A stretch of DNA of 64,000 bases from Petrimonas sp. GTDB taxonomy: Bacteria; Bacteroidota; Bacteroidia; Bacteroidales; Dysgonomonadaceae. Made by a program: the position numbers and the translations under genes. The notes below the pieces were generated by a model. It was given only the letters and a program-made list of their open reading frames with translations. It was not told where the DNA came from and made no database searches. Position 1 is the stretch's first letter. The number at the start of each line of letters is the position of its first letter. The DNA is taken from positions 124,001 to 188,000 of the forward strand of contig DUNG01000023.1 in assembly GCA_012839475.1 (NCBI GenBank). The letters are read 5' to 3'. This document shows positions 46,372 through 55,812 of the stretch, piece after piece.

Positions 46372-48306
46372 TTAGTTTTCCAACTCCTTTAACCAATCGG
46401 AAGGCGAAGCGTCGCTAGGCATACACCAGTTACCCCGGGGTGAAAGGTTTACCGAGCCTACCTTAGGTCCATCGGGCAAGCAAGAGCGTTTGAACTGTTG
46501 CGCGAAGAAGCGCTGGTAAAACAGCTTCAGCCATTTCTTTATCTCCTCGGGGTTGTACTTACCGGCGAATGCCTGTTCGGCTATGAAGCGGATACGTTTA
46601 GGGGTGTCACCGTACCTCAACACGCGATGCAGGAAGAAGTCGTGTAACTCGTAGGGCCCCACGAATTGTTCAGTCTCCTGCGCAATGGTTCCATCCCCTT
46701 TGGCCGGCAATAGCTCGGGGCTGAATGGGGTGTCCAGTATGTCGTTCAGGACGCCCCGTGTATTTCCCTCCACACGGTGATCGGCTATCCAACGGACCAG
46801 CGTGGCGACCAGCGTTTTGGGTACACCCGTGTTGACGGCGTACATTGACATATGGTCACCGTTGTAGGTGGTCCAACCCAAGGCTAGCTCAGACATGTTC
46901 CCGGTGCCAATGACCAGTCCTCCCACCCTATTCGCGTAGTCCATCAATATTTGTGTCCGCTCCCTGGCCTGGCTGTTTTCATAGGTCACGTCGTGGTTGT
47001 TGCCGTCATGTCCAATATCCTTGAAGTGTTGTGATACGGCATCGTTGATGGGTATCTCCTTGATGGTGACGCCGACCTCCCTCATCAAGGCCATCCCATT
47101 GTTGAAGGTGCGCTGGGTCGTGCCAAAGCCCGGCATGGTGATGCCGTGGATATTTTCTCGGGGGAGTCCTAATCGGTTGAACGTGTTGGCCACCACCAGC
47201 AGTGCCAGCGTGGAGTCTAACCCCCCTGAGATGCCGATGACCGCTTGTTGTATATTGGTGTGAACCAGTCGTTTTGCCAGACCATGTGTTTGAATAGCAA
47301 AAAGTTCCGAGAGGCGTGCATCGCGCTTTTCTACAGGGGGAATAAATGGGTGTGGATTAAATGACCGCCACATCGTTGCCGGGGAGATGGTGTCAAGGAA
47401 GCAATCAACCTCTATCAAATAGTCCGTTGTTTCGGTTGTGAAGTGGTGACTATTTAGCCGGTCGTGTCGCAACGCGTCAACATCGATGTCGGCTATGATC
47501 AACTCGCTATCAAGCGAGAAGCGGGGGGACTCGGCAAGGAGGATGCCATTTTCCGCGATAAGGCAGTCGCCCGAGAAAACCAGGTCGGTCGTCGATTCGC
47601 CAAACCCTGCGGAAGCGTAGATGTATGCCGCGTGACAGCGGGCTGATTGCTGCTTGACGAGCGCTTTTCGGTAGTCGTGCCTGCCCACCAGCTCGTTGCT
47701 TGCCGCTAAGTTGAAGATGAGTTCCGCCCCCTGCATGGTCAATCCCGATGAGGGAGGTATTGGCTCCCACAGCTCTTTGCCGATCTCCACGCCAAAGTGG
47801 GCGAACGGGGTGCGGAAGATCATCCCGCCGGGAGAGACCGGTACACCTTCTCCCGCGATCTCTACCGTGTGGCAGTCGAGTTGGTCACCAGAGGTGAACC
47901 AACGGGTTTCGTGAATCCCGTTGTGGTTGGAAAGGAATCTTTTAGGTACCACGCCCAAGATACCTTCGGCGGATACCGCGGCCGCCACGCTGTAGAGGTT
48001 GTCCTGGATACGCAGGGGAAGTCCAACTAAGGCGATAGGGAAAGTATCACTCCCACCACGCTTCAAGAAAAGCGACAAGTCGGACAGTCCTTCCAGCGCT
48101 TTCTCCTGCAACCCTCGTTGAAAGAACAGATCGCCACAGCTAGCAGCTGTGAGACAGAGCTCTGGAAAGCAGAGAACTTGCACCTTCTCTTGCCGTGCCC
48201 GCTCGATTACCTTTTTTATCTCGGCCACGTTGTACCCGCAATTGGCCACTTTTAGCTTGGGCGATGCCGCACCCACGCGAAGGAACCCGTACCTGTTTAT
48301 TTCCAT
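46372..48306 (-). CDS. nadE: NAD+ synthetase (NadE, two-domain), glutaminase nucleophile missing
   Basis: 644 aa. N-terminal nitrilase-type glutaminase domain about 1-290 and C-terminal synthetase about 335-640 with the P-loop GISGGLDSTLAL. Converts deamido-NAD to NAD+. In the glutaminase triad E49 (FPEL) and K122 (VPKRF) are kept, but the nucleophile position reads GVEIGKELW, with Gly176 where relatives have Cys (FGIEICEDLW; C176 in the Mycobacterium tuberculosis enzyme). The codon is GGC, one base from TGC. Glutamine use should be lost and free ammonia used instead. The synthetase domain looks intact. Confidence 0.92.
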   Translation of the reverse strand: MEINRYGFLRVGAASPKLKVANCGYNVAEIKKVIERARQEKVQVLCFPELCLTAASCGDLFFQRGLQEKALEGLSDLSLFLKRGGSDTFPIALVGLPLRIQDNLYSVAAAVSAEGILGVVPKRFLSNHNGIHETRWFTSGDQLDCHTVEIAGEGVPVSPGGMIFRTPFAHFGVEIGKELWEPIPPSSGLTMQGAELIFNLAASNELVGRHDYRKALVKQQSARCHAAYIYASAGFGESTTDLVFSGDCLIAENGILLAESPRFSLDSELIIADIDVDALRHDRLNSHHFTTETTDYLIEVDCFLDTISPATMWRSFNPHPFIPPVEKRDARLSELFAIQTHGLAKRLVHTNIQQAVIGISGGLDSTLALLVVANTFNRLGLPRENIHGITMPGFGTTQRTFNNGMALMREVGVTIKEIPINDAVSQHFKDIGHDGNNHDVTYENSQARERTQILMDYANRVGGLVIGTGNMSELALGWTTYNGDHMSMYAVNTGVPKTLVATLVRWIADHRVEGNTRGVLNDILDTPFSPELLPAKGDGTIAQETEQFVGPYELHDFFLHRVLRYGDTPKRIRFIAEQAFAGKYNPEEIKKWLKLFYQRFFAQQFKRSCLPDGPKVGSVNLSPRGNWCMPSDASPSDWLKELEN

Positions 48307-48376
48307 AACCTCGTACCTTTCAATAGTATGATTTCGCTATTCCTATAGCCTCTTTCTCTCCATAGTTCATGAAGAA

Positions 48377-49075
48377 CTAAACCCTAATCGTTCGAGTAAG
48401 ATGTAATATTTCCGGCATGGCTGCCGTCAGTTCGGGCATGGAGTGAAAGACGATGGAGGCCCCCGCATCCTTTAGTACACTATCGTCAAGGGGACCCGTG
48501 TTTACGGCGATGGTGAATATGCCCGCTTTCACGGCCGCTTCGATACCCAACGGGGCATTCTCGATCACGATGGCTTGGTTGGGTTGTAGGTTACCCCCCA
48601 TTTCCAACCCTTTCAAGAAGGGTTCCGGGTGCGGCTTCCCCTGTTTCACGTTGAAAGCGGTTACCATTGTATCTGGTGTGAATGCCCCCGGGAAGTGGGT
48701 GGCGAGCCTGTCCAGCAGGGTGGGTTGTCCAGATCCGGTAACCAGGATGGGGATGAGCCCCTCTTGTTGAACGTATTCCAGTGTCTCACGTGCACCGGGC
48801 ATGGTCTCATCGTTGTTGTATTGGCGAAAAAGCTCCGACTTGCGGGCGTATATCTTCTCCTCCTCTTCGGAGGTAGACTCCCGGTTCAAGTTGCGTTGAA
48901 AGATAGCGTTGATCGTGGCATGCCCCAGTCGCCCTTCCTGAAGGAAAAACTCGTTGGGCAGGTATTTCAATCCAAATTCATCCATCGCCTCTCGCCAGGA
49001 AAGGTCATGTGCCGGCATGGAGTCGTAAAGCACCCCGTCCATATCAAAGATAACCGCCTTAAGGTCGAAGTGCAT
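48377..49075 (-). CDS. HAD-superfamily phosphatase/phosphoglucomutase-like protein
   Basis: About 232 aa from the ATG at 49075 (MHFDLKAVIFDMDGVLYDS); an ATG at 49117 would add 14 residues. Subfamily IA HAD: DMDGV nucleophile loop, LVTGSG (motif II), K in KQGKPHPEP (motif III) and IENAPLGIEAA (motif IV). Close in form to beta-phosphoglucomutase and sugar-phosphate phosphatases. Substrate unknown, though its place between pgi and nadE suggests hexose-phosphate clean-up. Cytoplasmic. Confidence 0.82.
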   Translation of the reverse strand: MHFDLKAVIFDMDGVLYDSMPAHDLSWREAMDEFGLKYLPNEFFLQEGRLGHATINAIFQRNLNRESTSEEEEKIYARKSELFRQYNNDETMPGARETLEYVQQEGLIPILVTGSGQPTLLDRLATHFPGAFTPDTMVTAFNVKQGKPHPEPFLKGLEMGGNLQPNQAIVIENAPLGIEAAVKAGIFTIAVNTGPLDDSVLKDAGASIVFHSMPELTAAMPEILHLTRTIRV

Positions 49076-49151
49076 CCAACGCTTTGTCTTAAGATAGTTT
49101 ATGAATAGTTTGTTCATCTTTAATAAGATAGTTGTCTATATAATTTGAAGG

Positions 49152-50501
49152 TTACAGCCTCGACCGAATGGCCTTACTGGCCTCCTCGAACCCCGGTTTC
49201 TCCAGTAGGGCAAACATGTTCTTCTTGTAGGCTTCCACGCCGGGTTGATTGAAGGGGTTTACCCCCAGTAGGTAACCGCTGATACCGCACGCCTTCTCGA
49301 AGAAGTAAATCAGTTGTCCCAGGTACCTTTCGTTTAACTCAGGCAGCTCGATTAACAGGTTGGGAACACCCCCGTCCACGTGGGCGACCTGGGTTCCCAG
49401 CTCCGCCATTTTATTCACCTCGTCTACCCGCTTTCCTGCCAGGTAATTCAACCCGTCTAGATCTCTCTCGTCGTTGGGTATCCGCACCTCCCTGCCGGGC
49501 TTCCGGACGGAGATCACCGTCTCGAAGAGGGTACGCTCCCCCTCCTGAATCCATTGACCCATCGAATGAAGATCGGCCGTGAAATCGACCGCTGCCGGGA
49601 AGATTCCTTTCAGCTCCTTCCCCTCGCTCTCCCCGTATAGTTGCTTCCACCACTCGGCCAGGTAGTGTAGCTTGGGGTGGTAGTTCACCAAGACCTCTAT
49701 CTTCTTACCTCGCTTGTACAGCTCGTTCCGTATTACCGCGTAAATGGCTGGTAGGTTGTGGTTGAAAGAGGTGTCCGGCTCCGTCGCTTTCTCGATTTCC
49801 CGGGCTCCAGTTACTAAAGAGCGGATGTCGATTCCTGCCACCGCGATGGGGAGCAGCCCCACCGGGGTGAGTACCGAGTAGCGTCCCCCCACGTCATCGG
49901 GGATGACGAATGTTTTGTACCCTTCAGAATCGGCTAACGTGCGAAGTGCACCCTTTCTGGCATCAGTAATCGCGACAATTCGTTTTGTTGCCTCCTCTTT
50001 GCCAACTTTATTTTCCAGCTGCTCCTTCAGCAGTCGGAAGGCGATAGCAGGCTCTGTAGTAGTACCCGACTTGGATATGTGGATAATGCCGAACTGTTTA
50101 TCGTTTAGGTAGTGGGTTAGTTCATACAGGTACTCCTCGCAGAGGTTGATCCCGGCGAACAGCACAACCGGGTTTTTCCGCTCTTCTTCCTTTTGAAGCC
50201 AATCGAATGAGTTAGTAAGTGCTTCGATTACGGCACGGGCACCCAGGTAACTCCCGCCGATGCCCACCACAACGACCACCTCGCAACGGGAACGAAGGGC
50301 CACTGCGGCCTCTTCCACTTCACGTAAGAGGTTATCGGTGATAGATGAAGGGAGGGAGACCCACCCCAGGAAATCGTTTCCCTCGCGAGAGCCCTCATGC
50401 AGCGCCCTGTTACACGCTTCGGCTTGCTCCGATTTTCTCAAGATCTCCGCTTCCGGGAGGAAGGGGAATACTTGCTTGATGTTTAGCTGAATACTATTCA
50501 T
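49152..50501 (-). CDS. pgi: Glucose-6-phosphate isomerase
   Basis: 449 aa, the shorter bacterial PGI form. Sugar-phosphate-binding SIS folds; motifs [49 protein letters not shown] and the C-terminal [16 protein letters not shown]. Interconverts glucose-6-P and fructose-6-P. In the minus-strand run lysS, gpsA, pgi, HAD, with a 64-nt gap after gpsA; I recall this order from other Bacteroidales. Confidence 0.97.
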   Translation of the reverse strand: MNSIQLNIKQVFPFLPEAEILRKSEQAEACNRALHEGSREGNDFLGWVSLPSSITDNLLREVEEAAVALRSRCEVVVVVGIGGSYLGARAVIEALTNSFDWLQKEEERKNPVVLFAGINLCEEYLYELTHYLNDKQFGIIHISKSGTTTEPAIAFRLLKEQLENKVGKEEATKRIVAITDARKGALRTLADSEGYKTFVIPDDVGGRYSVLTPVGLLPIAVAGIDIRSLVTGAREIEKATEPDTSFNHNLPAIYAVIRNELYKRGKKIEVLVNYHPKLHYLAEWWKQLYGESEGKELKGIFPAAVDFTADLHSMGQWIQEGERTLFETVISVRKPGREVRIPNDERDLDGLNYLAGKRVDEVNKMAELGTQVAHVDGGVPNLLIELPELNERYLGQLIYFFEKACGISGYLLGVNPFNQPGVEAYKKNMFALLEKPGFEEASKAIRSRL

Positions 50502-50565
50502 TGTGTTGTTTTTATGAACGGGTAACCGGGCAACGCACGGTACCCCGTTAGGTGAAAATTAGGAG

Positions 50566-51561
50566 TCAGAAGAAATCGATCAACTGACAGATGCCTTTTT
50601 TGGGTTGCAACTTCTCATGAAGGATCTCGTATACCGTTTGGGCAATGGGCATCTGCACTTTGAAGCGCTCATTGAGTTCGTGGATACACTTGGCCCCATA
50701 ATATCCTTCGGCTATCATCTCCATCTCCAACTGCGCTGTTCTCACGGAATAACCCTTGCCAATCATCGTGCCCAGCGTACGGTTACGGCTAAACTGCGAG
50801 TAGCTGGTCACCAGCATATCACCCAGGTACTGCTGCTCCGTGATCTGGCGTTCCATGGGGGCTGCCTTGTTGAGGAAATGCGCCATCTCCTTGGCGCAAT
50901 TGCTCATCAGTACCGCCTGGAAGTTATCGCCATACATTAGACCTTGGCAGATACCCGCCGCAATGGCGTAGATATTCTTCAGCACTGCCGCGAGCTCAAT
51001 CCCCACCACATCGGTTGAGGTGTTCGTTTTTAATATCCTCGATGAGATGGCCTCTGCCAGCAGCTTCGCCTTCTCCTCGTCTTTGCTGGCGGCGGTTAGG
51101 AATGAAAGGCGCTCTAGGGCAACCTCTTCTGCGTGGCATGGCCCGGAGAGAACACCGATGTTCTCAAAGGGAACTTTAAAGTTGTCGGCCAGGTACTCGC
51201 TCATCACCATGTTGTCGTTGGGGATGATGCCCTTCAACGCCGAGACGATAAACTTTCCCCGAAACGTACTATTCCATATGCGCCGGAAGGATTGCTTCAC
51301 GTATGGTGATGGGATGGCGATAATGACCGTGTCGGAATCCTTTATTGCTTTCTCGATGTTCGAGTAGAAGGTGATCTGTGCCAGGTTGAACTTCACGTTG
51401 GTCAAGTAGTTGGGGTTGCGCCCCAGCTTGTAAAAACCTTCGATCTGGTCATCCCTGCGAATGTACCAGTTAATATGTTTCTGGTTCATCAACACCATCT
51501 TGGCCAGCGCGGTAGCCCACGTGCCTCCACCAAGGATGCAAATTTTTCCAATAGAGTCCAT
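50566..51561 (-). CDS. gpsA: NAD(P)H-dependent glycerol-3-phosphate dehydrogenase
   Basis: 331 aa. Rossmann motif GGGTWATALAKM at the N-terminus, VSALKGIIP, SGPCHAEEVA and the catalytic-lysine region GIELAAVLKNIYAIAAGI. Reduces dihydroxyacetone phosphate to sn-glycerol-3-phosphate for phospholipid synthesis. Six nt separate it from the lysS stop upstream, so the two are co-transcribed. Confidence 0.96.
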   Translation of the reverse strand: MDSIGKICILGGGTWATALAKMVLMNQKHINWYIRRDDQIEGFYKLGRNPNYLTNVKFNLAQITFYSNIEKAIKDSDTVIIAIPSPYVKQSFRRIWNSTFRGKFIVSALKGIIPNDNMVMSEYLADNFKVPFENIGVLSGPCHAEEVALERLSFLTAASKDEEKAKLLAEAISSRILKTNTSTDVVGIELAAVLKNIYAIAAGICQGLMYGDNFQAVLMSNCAKEMAHFLNKAAPMERQITEQQYLGDMLVTSYSQFSRNRTLGTMIGKGYSVRTAQLEMEMIAEGYYGAKCIHELNERFKVQMPIAQTVYEILHEKLQPKKGICQLIDFF

Positions 51562-51567
51562 GCCACG

Positions 51568-53172
51568 TTATTTTTTCTGTTGAACCGATGCTCCCGATTC
51601 GTCGCTTGGTTTGCCCAGGAGTGTTTCTTTTTCAGTGTTTTGCGGATCGGCTTCTCGCTTCAAACGCCATTCGGGACGCATAGTTGGGAAAAGCAGTACC
51701 TCTTGGATAGAGGTCTGCCCGGTGAGCAGCATGGTGAGGCGATCCATCCCAATTCCCATTCCCGAGGTGGGGGGCATACCGTACTCAAGTGCCCGTAAAA
51801 AGTCCTGGTCGATGAACATCGCCTCGTCATCGCCCTTCTCAGACAAACGGAGTTGCTCCTCGAAACGGTACCGTTGGTCAATCGGGTCGTTCAGCTCGCT
51901 GTAGGCGTTGGCCAGCTCTTTTCCGTTGATCATCAGTTCGAACCGCTCCGTTAGATCGGGGTTATCCCGGTGTCGCTTGGTAAGGGGCGACATCTCGATG
52001 GGGTAATCGATGATAAAGGTCGGCTGAATGTAATGCTTTTCAGCCTTTTCTCCAAAGATTTCATCAATCAGTTTCCCCTTGCCCATCGTCTCGTCCTCCT
52101 CTATCCCCAGTTGCCTGCAAGCCTCTCTGAGCTGGGACTCGTCCATCCCGCTGATATCGATACCAGTATGCTCCTTGATGGCGTTGATCATGGTTACACG
52201 CGGGTAGGGCGCCTTGAAGTCGATTACGCGGTCGTCCACCTTCACCTGGGTAGTACCCAGCACCTCCAAGGCAACGTGCTCTAATAGCTGCTCGGTGAAC
52301 TCCATCATCCAGTGATAGTCGGTGTAGGCTACGTAGATCTCCATCACCGTGAATTCGGGATTGTGCGTACGGTCCATACCCTCGTTTCGGAAGTTTCGGG
52401 AGAACTCGTATACCCCATCAAAACCGCCCACGATAAGCCGTTTCAGGTAGAGCTCGTTGGCAATCCGCAGGTAAAGATCAATGTCGAGCGCGTTCATATG
52501 GGTGACGAACGGGCGGGCGGCAGCGCCACCAGGTATGCTCTGTAATACTGGCGTGTCTACCTCGAGATAACCCCGTTGGTTAAAGAACGAACGCATCGCG
52601 TCGAAGATGCGGGTCCGCTTCACGAAGATATCTTTTACCCCATCGTTCACCAACAGGTCCACGTAGCGCTGGCGATACCGTAGCTCGGGATCTGAAAATT
52701 TATCGTACACCTCCCCATCTTTCGCCTTCACTATTGGCAGGGGTCTCAACGATTTCGCCAGCAGGGTCATCGACTCGGCATTCACCGATATTTCTCCCAT
52801 CCTCGTACGGAAAACGTTGCCCGTGATTCCTACGAAGTCACCGATATCCAACAGCTTCTTGAAAACCGTGTTGTACAGTTCTTTGTCCTCTCCCGGGCAG
52901 AGGCCGTCGCGGGTGATGTACACCTGAATACGGCCCTTCGAGTCCATCAACTCGAAGAACGATGCTTTCCCCATGATTCGGCGGCTCATGATCCGTCCCG
53001 CGATGCTCACGGCACGAGGCTCTTCGCCGTCCACGAACTCCCTTTTTATATCTGTAGAGTAGGCGTTCACCTCGTACAAGTGAGCCGGATAGGGTTCAAT
53101 CCCCAGTTCCCTAAGCTCTTCGAGGCTCTGTCTACGAATAACTTCCTGTTCGCTTCGTTCCAAAGTATGCAT
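51568..53172 (-). CDS. lysS: Lysyl-tRNA synthetase (class II)
   Basis: 534 aa. OB-fold anticodon-binding domain about 55-150 ([21 protein letters not shown]), class II motif 2 near [15 protein letters not shown], and motif 3 [15 protein letters not shown] at about 485-500. A roughly 25-residue Ser/Glu/Lys tail after the core is not part of the catalytic fold. First gene of the lysS-gpsA-pgi run. Confidence 0.97.
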   Translation of the reverse strand: MHTLERSEQEVIRRQSLEELRELGIEPYPAHLYEVNAYSTDIKREFVDGEEPRAVSIAGRIMSRRIMGKASFFELMDSKGRIQVYITRDGLCPGEDKELYNTVFKKLLDIGDFVGITGNVFRTRMGEISVNAESMTLLAKSLRPLPIVKAKDGEVYDKFSDPELRYRQRYVDLLVNDGVKDIFVKRTRIFDAMRSFFNQRGYLEVDTPVLQSIPGGAAARPFVTHMNALDIDLYLRIANELYLKRLIVGGFDGVYEFSRNFRNEGMDRTHNPEFTVMEIYVAYTDYHWMMEFTEQLLEHVALEVLGTTQVKVDDRVIDFKAPYPRVTMINAIKEHTGIDISGMDESQLREACRQLGIEEDETMGKGKLIDEIFGEKAEKHYIQPTFIIDYPIEMSPLTKRHRDNPDLTERFELMINGKELANAYSELNDPIDQRYRFEEQLRLSEKGDDEAMFIDQDFLRALEYGMPPTSGMGIGMDRLTMLLTGQTSIQEVLLFPTMRPEWRLKREADPQNTEKETLLGKPSDESGASVQQKK

Positions 53173-53430
53173 GTTAGATTATTTTTAATCGCATTTCCTC
53201 TCCCTCCCTTTAAGTTACAAAAGTACAAAAAAGTTCATAACAAACCATCCTTTCTGTTGTTCACTTCTCGATCTGAGGGAATGCCCTGTACTGGCGACAA
53301 GGGCGTTTAAATAAATTAAAGGAAAAAATGTTGAATTCGAAAAATATTCTCTATATTTGTGCATTATGTTAGCTGGCGGCATTTAGAGAAACCCTAGATG
53401 CCCCTTTTTGGATGACATGTTCATAAAGTA
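53173..53430. promoter_or_regulatory. Divergent control region between lysS and the hydrogenase cassette
   Basis: No gene here. For lysS (minus strand) TACTTTTG lies at plus 53218-53225, with a TTTG at 53241-53244. For the hydrogenase side (plus strand) GTTG at 53330-53333 and TATATTTG at 53352-53359 are 18 nt apart, giving a start near 53366 and a leader of about 165 nt to the ATG at 53532. That leader contains an attenuator-like hairpin and the leader repeat. Confidence 0.7.
53378..53407 (+). terminator. Attenuator-like hairpin in the hydrogenase-cassette leader
   Basis: GGCATTTAG (53378-53386) pairs with CTAGATGCC (53394-53402) with one G-U pair and a 7-nt loop, followed by CCTTTTT. It begins about 12 nt after the predicted start, so it could terminate the transcript early. 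It could instead mark the end of a short RNA. Confidence 0.55.
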
Positions 53431-53514
53431 GACTATTCCTCGCCATGGCCTTGTCCAAGTAAACTTGTCCATTGCTCATTTGGCTTAACGGAATAGTTCC
53501 ATACACCGAAACAT
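53431..53514 (+). repeat. Leader repeat copy 2, upstream of the hydrogenase cassette
   Basis: Inverted relative to, and about 75/84 identical with, 1027-1110. The palindromic core is 53448-53475 (CTTG, 2 nt, CAAGT, 2 nt, ACTTG, 2 nt, CATTG); its outer arms are less perfect than in copy 1 while the inner CAAGT/ACTTG is identical. It lies exactly between a CTTG (53450-53453) and CTCATTTG (53475-53482), a possible weak promoter pair 21 nt apart. The ATG follows the palindrome by 56 nt. Confidence 0.8.
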
Positions 53515-53531
53515 GAGAATAAAATGACCGT

Positions 53532-53906
53532 ATGAATATAAAACGGGTGAATGAAATCGTGGAAGGGACGGTGCTTTTCGCACCGGATGCGGCGTGTAGC
53601 TGCGAGAGCGCATTCGCATCGGACTTGATGAGCGACGTGTTGCGCTATTACATGGAAAACACCATCTTGATTACTGGATTGTGCACGTTACAGACCATCC
53701 GGACAGCGGAAATTTCCAATATACCATGTATCGTTTTCGCCCGCGGCAAGCAGGTCTCCGATTCAATGCTTCAGTTGGCAAAGGAGAACGGTATCGCTAT
53801 CATCGAATCGGGGCTGACCCTGTTCGAGGTATCCGGCAGGCTTTATCAACAGGGGTTGAAGCCGGTTCAAGAATACCTTCATAGCATGAAAGAGAACGAC
53901 CGGTAA
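53532..53906 (+). CDS. DRTGG-domain-like protein (first of two)
   Basis: 124 aa, no signal or membrane segment. It resembles DRTGG-domain proteins of hydrogenase loci: an N-terminal helix, CSCESAFASDLMSDVLRY (about 22-39), then TILITGLCTLQTIRTAEI and NGIAIIESGLTLFEVSGRLYQQG. DRTGG domains occur with CBS domains and phosphotransacetylases and are taken to be ligand-binding regulatory folds; biochemical role unknown. First gene of the locus, directly behind the special leader. The second copy at 55813 shares the SDLxSDV motif and overall length. Confidence 0.72.
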   Translation: MNIKRVNEIVEGTVLFAPDAACSCESAFASDLMSDVLRYYMENTILITGLCTLQTIRTAEISNIPCIVFARGKQVSDSMLQLAKENGIAIIESGLTLFEVSGRLYQQGLKPVQEYLHSMKENDR

Positions 53907-53957
53907 CTTAACCCGATAAAACGTGAACGGCGAGTGGTTTGAAAACGGGAAACGAGA

Positions 53958-54368
53958 ATGAGGATTGAATACCATATAGAAGGAGGGGATTTTAGCGCCG
54001 CGGGTGGTGCCAGTTCGGCAGTGAGGAAAACGTTGAAGCAGTTCAATATTGCCCCGCTATTGGTGAGGAGGATCGCGGTGGTCCTTTATGAGGCAGAGAT
54101 GAACGTGGTTGCGCATGCATACCATGGTACCATGACCGTGGATATACGTCCCACCGGTATTTACGTGGTGATCGAGGACAGTGGACCTGGTATTGAAGAT
54201 ATCGATAAAGCTATGCAGGAGGGCTTCTCCACGGCGACGGATGAGGTCCGTCAGATGGGCTTCGGAGCGGGAATGGGGTTACCAAACATCCGGAAGAACT
54301 GCGATGAGATGACGCTTACCTCTACTCCTGGCGTTGGGACCCGTCTCGAGATTCAGGTGAACTTTTAA
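53958..54368 (+). CDS. GHKL ATPase, RsbW/anti-sigma-like serine kinase
   Basis: 136 aa consisting only of a Bergerat-fold ATP-binding domain. N-box EAEMNVVAHAY (45-55) with E45 and N49, G1-box EDSGPGIED (73-81), G2-box MGFGAGMGLPNI (100-111). No histidine-phosphorylation domain, so it resembles the RsbW/SpoIIAB type that phosphorylates an antagonist or binds a partner. Situated 51 nt after the DRTGG gene and directly before the degenerate H-cluster protein. No STAS antagonist or PP2C phosphatase is seen nearby. Confidence 0.8.
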   Translation: MRIEYHIEGGDFSAAGGASSAVRKTLKQFNIAPLLVRRIAVVLYEAEMNVVAHAYHGTMTVDIRPTGIYVVIEDSGPGIEDIDKAMQEGFSTATDEVRQMGFGAGMGLPNIRKNCDEMTLTSTPGVGTRLEIQVNF

Positions 54369-54397
54369 ACCGTTTAGCCGAAAAAGAAAAACGTGAA

Positions 54398-55771
54398 GTG
54401 AAAGACAGGAATTACACGCACTCGATTCAGATCGATTCTAACAAATGCATCGGCTGTTCTCGCTGCATGCGTGTCTGCTCCACGAAGGCAATACGCATAG
54501 TGGATGGGCACGCGCGTATCCAGCCCGAGCGGTGTGTTGATTGTGGTGAGTGTTTCCGTGCCTGTCCTCAGCGAGCCATATATGCCAAAGACGATGGACT
54601 GACCTCTCTCCCTCCCGGGCATCACACCATTGCGTTGGTTCCCTCGGTCTTCATTGGGCAGTTCCCTCCTGGCTATTCGGCCACACAAGTGCTGGATGCC
54701 GTGCGCCAGGTGGGTTTCGATGAGGTGTTTGAAGTGGAACACGCGGTCGACTTCATGAAGCGTGCCTATTCCGCTTACGCGGAGAGTCACTTGACAAGGC
54801 CACTTATTAGTTCTTATTGTCCCGCTGTGGTGCGCCTAATACAGGTGCAGTACCCCGCGCTGACCGGGCAAATCATGCGGTTAAAGGCCCCTCACGATAT
54901 CGCCTCGCTATTTTTGAGAAAATCGAGAGAGAGGAGGAATGGAGCGCCCGAAGATGATGCGCCTGAAAAGATTTCCATTTACTATATAACCCCGTGTGCC
55001 GCGAAGAGCGTGGCCGCCAGCGCCCCCGTGGGTGAGGAGAAGTCGTTCATTGATGGGACGATCAACATGACGACCGTTTTTAACCTCGCTTTGAAAATAT
55101 TGCGGGGACAGAAAGAGACTATGGACCGGAAATCGGTTGCCGATATGAGTCCCGATTCGGTCTGTTGGTCGTTGTCGGGTACTGAGAAGAAGTATTTCCC
55201 CGGGCGAAGTCTTGCTATCGACGGGATGGATAACGTGATTGAGTTCCTGGAAAAGCTCGAGTTGGGACAAATCACCGGGATTGACTTTCTAGAGATGCGT
55301 GCCTGTGATCAGGGATGCGCGGGAGGTATCCTCTGCCCGGGCAACCGCTTCCTTACGGTAGAACGATTGGAAAAGCGTCGCGAACGGTTGAGGATGCTCA
55401 AGGAGGAGCACCGGGGGACCGTGGAAAACAGCTTGCTGGAGAGGGAGGAGGAGCTTCACGCCCACTCGGGGGTGGGGCCGGTCTACCCTCGCGATGGGCT
55501 GTTGCTGGATGAGGACATGGCGAAAGCCCTCCTCAAGCTGCAGCGAATTGACCGGCTACTGACTTACCTGCCTGGGTTCGACTGCGGTGCTTGTGGTGCA
55601 CCCGAGTGTAGATGCTTGGCGGAGGATATCGTGAAAGGGAAGGCGACCATTTCGCACTGCGTTTTCGTGCAGCGCGTCATGGAGAAGAACTATAAGCTGA
55701 GCCCTGAACAGTCGTTTGCGGTCATCGAGAAGGTGTGGGGTAAGAATCGGCTTGATAAGTACCGGGAGTAA
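54398..55771 (+). CDS. Degenerate [FeFe]-hydrogenase-like iron-sulfur protein (probable H2/redox sensor)
   Basis: 457 aa from a GTG at 54398; the next ATG lies inside the first cluster motif. Two [4Fe-4S] motifs (C17-C20-C23-C27; C46-C49-C52-C56), an H-cluster domain (about 75-330), and a C-terminal CGxCGxxxC FeS motif (C396, C399, C404). The four H-cluster ligands are kept: C141 (SSYCP), C200 (TPCAAK), C303 and C307 (RACDQGCAGG). The proton-relay Cys next to C141 is Tyr140, and the relay Glu of the second loop is Ala206. Such proteins form the putative sensory hydrogenase groups; no PAS domain is attached here. Hydrogen evolution is unlikely. Confidence 0.85.
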   Translation: MKDRNYTHSIQIDSNKCIGCSRCMRVCSTKAIRIVDGHARIQPERCVDCGECFRACPQRAIYAKDDGLTSLPPGHHTIALVPSVFIGQFPPGYSATQVLDAVRQVGFDEVFEVEHAVDFMKRAYSAYAESHLTRPLISSYCPAVVRLIQVQYPALTGQIMRLKAPHDIASLFLRKSRERRNGAPEDDAPEKISIYYITPCAAKSVAASAPVGEEKSFIDGTINMTTVFNLALKILRGQKETMDRKSVADMSPDSVCWSLSGTEKKYFPGRSLAIDGMDNVIEFLEKLELGQITGIDFLEMRACDQGCAGGILCPGNRFLTVERLEKRRERLRMLKEEHRGTVENSLLEREEELHAHSGVGPVYPRDGLLLDEDMAKALLKLQRIDRLLTYLPGFDCGACGAPECRCLAEDIVKGKATISHCVFVQRVMEKNYKLSPEQSFAVIEKVWGKNRLDKYRE

Positions 55772-55812
55772 GCAAAACAAAAGGAGTAAGCTATAATAAT
55801 GGAGTGGTGAAT

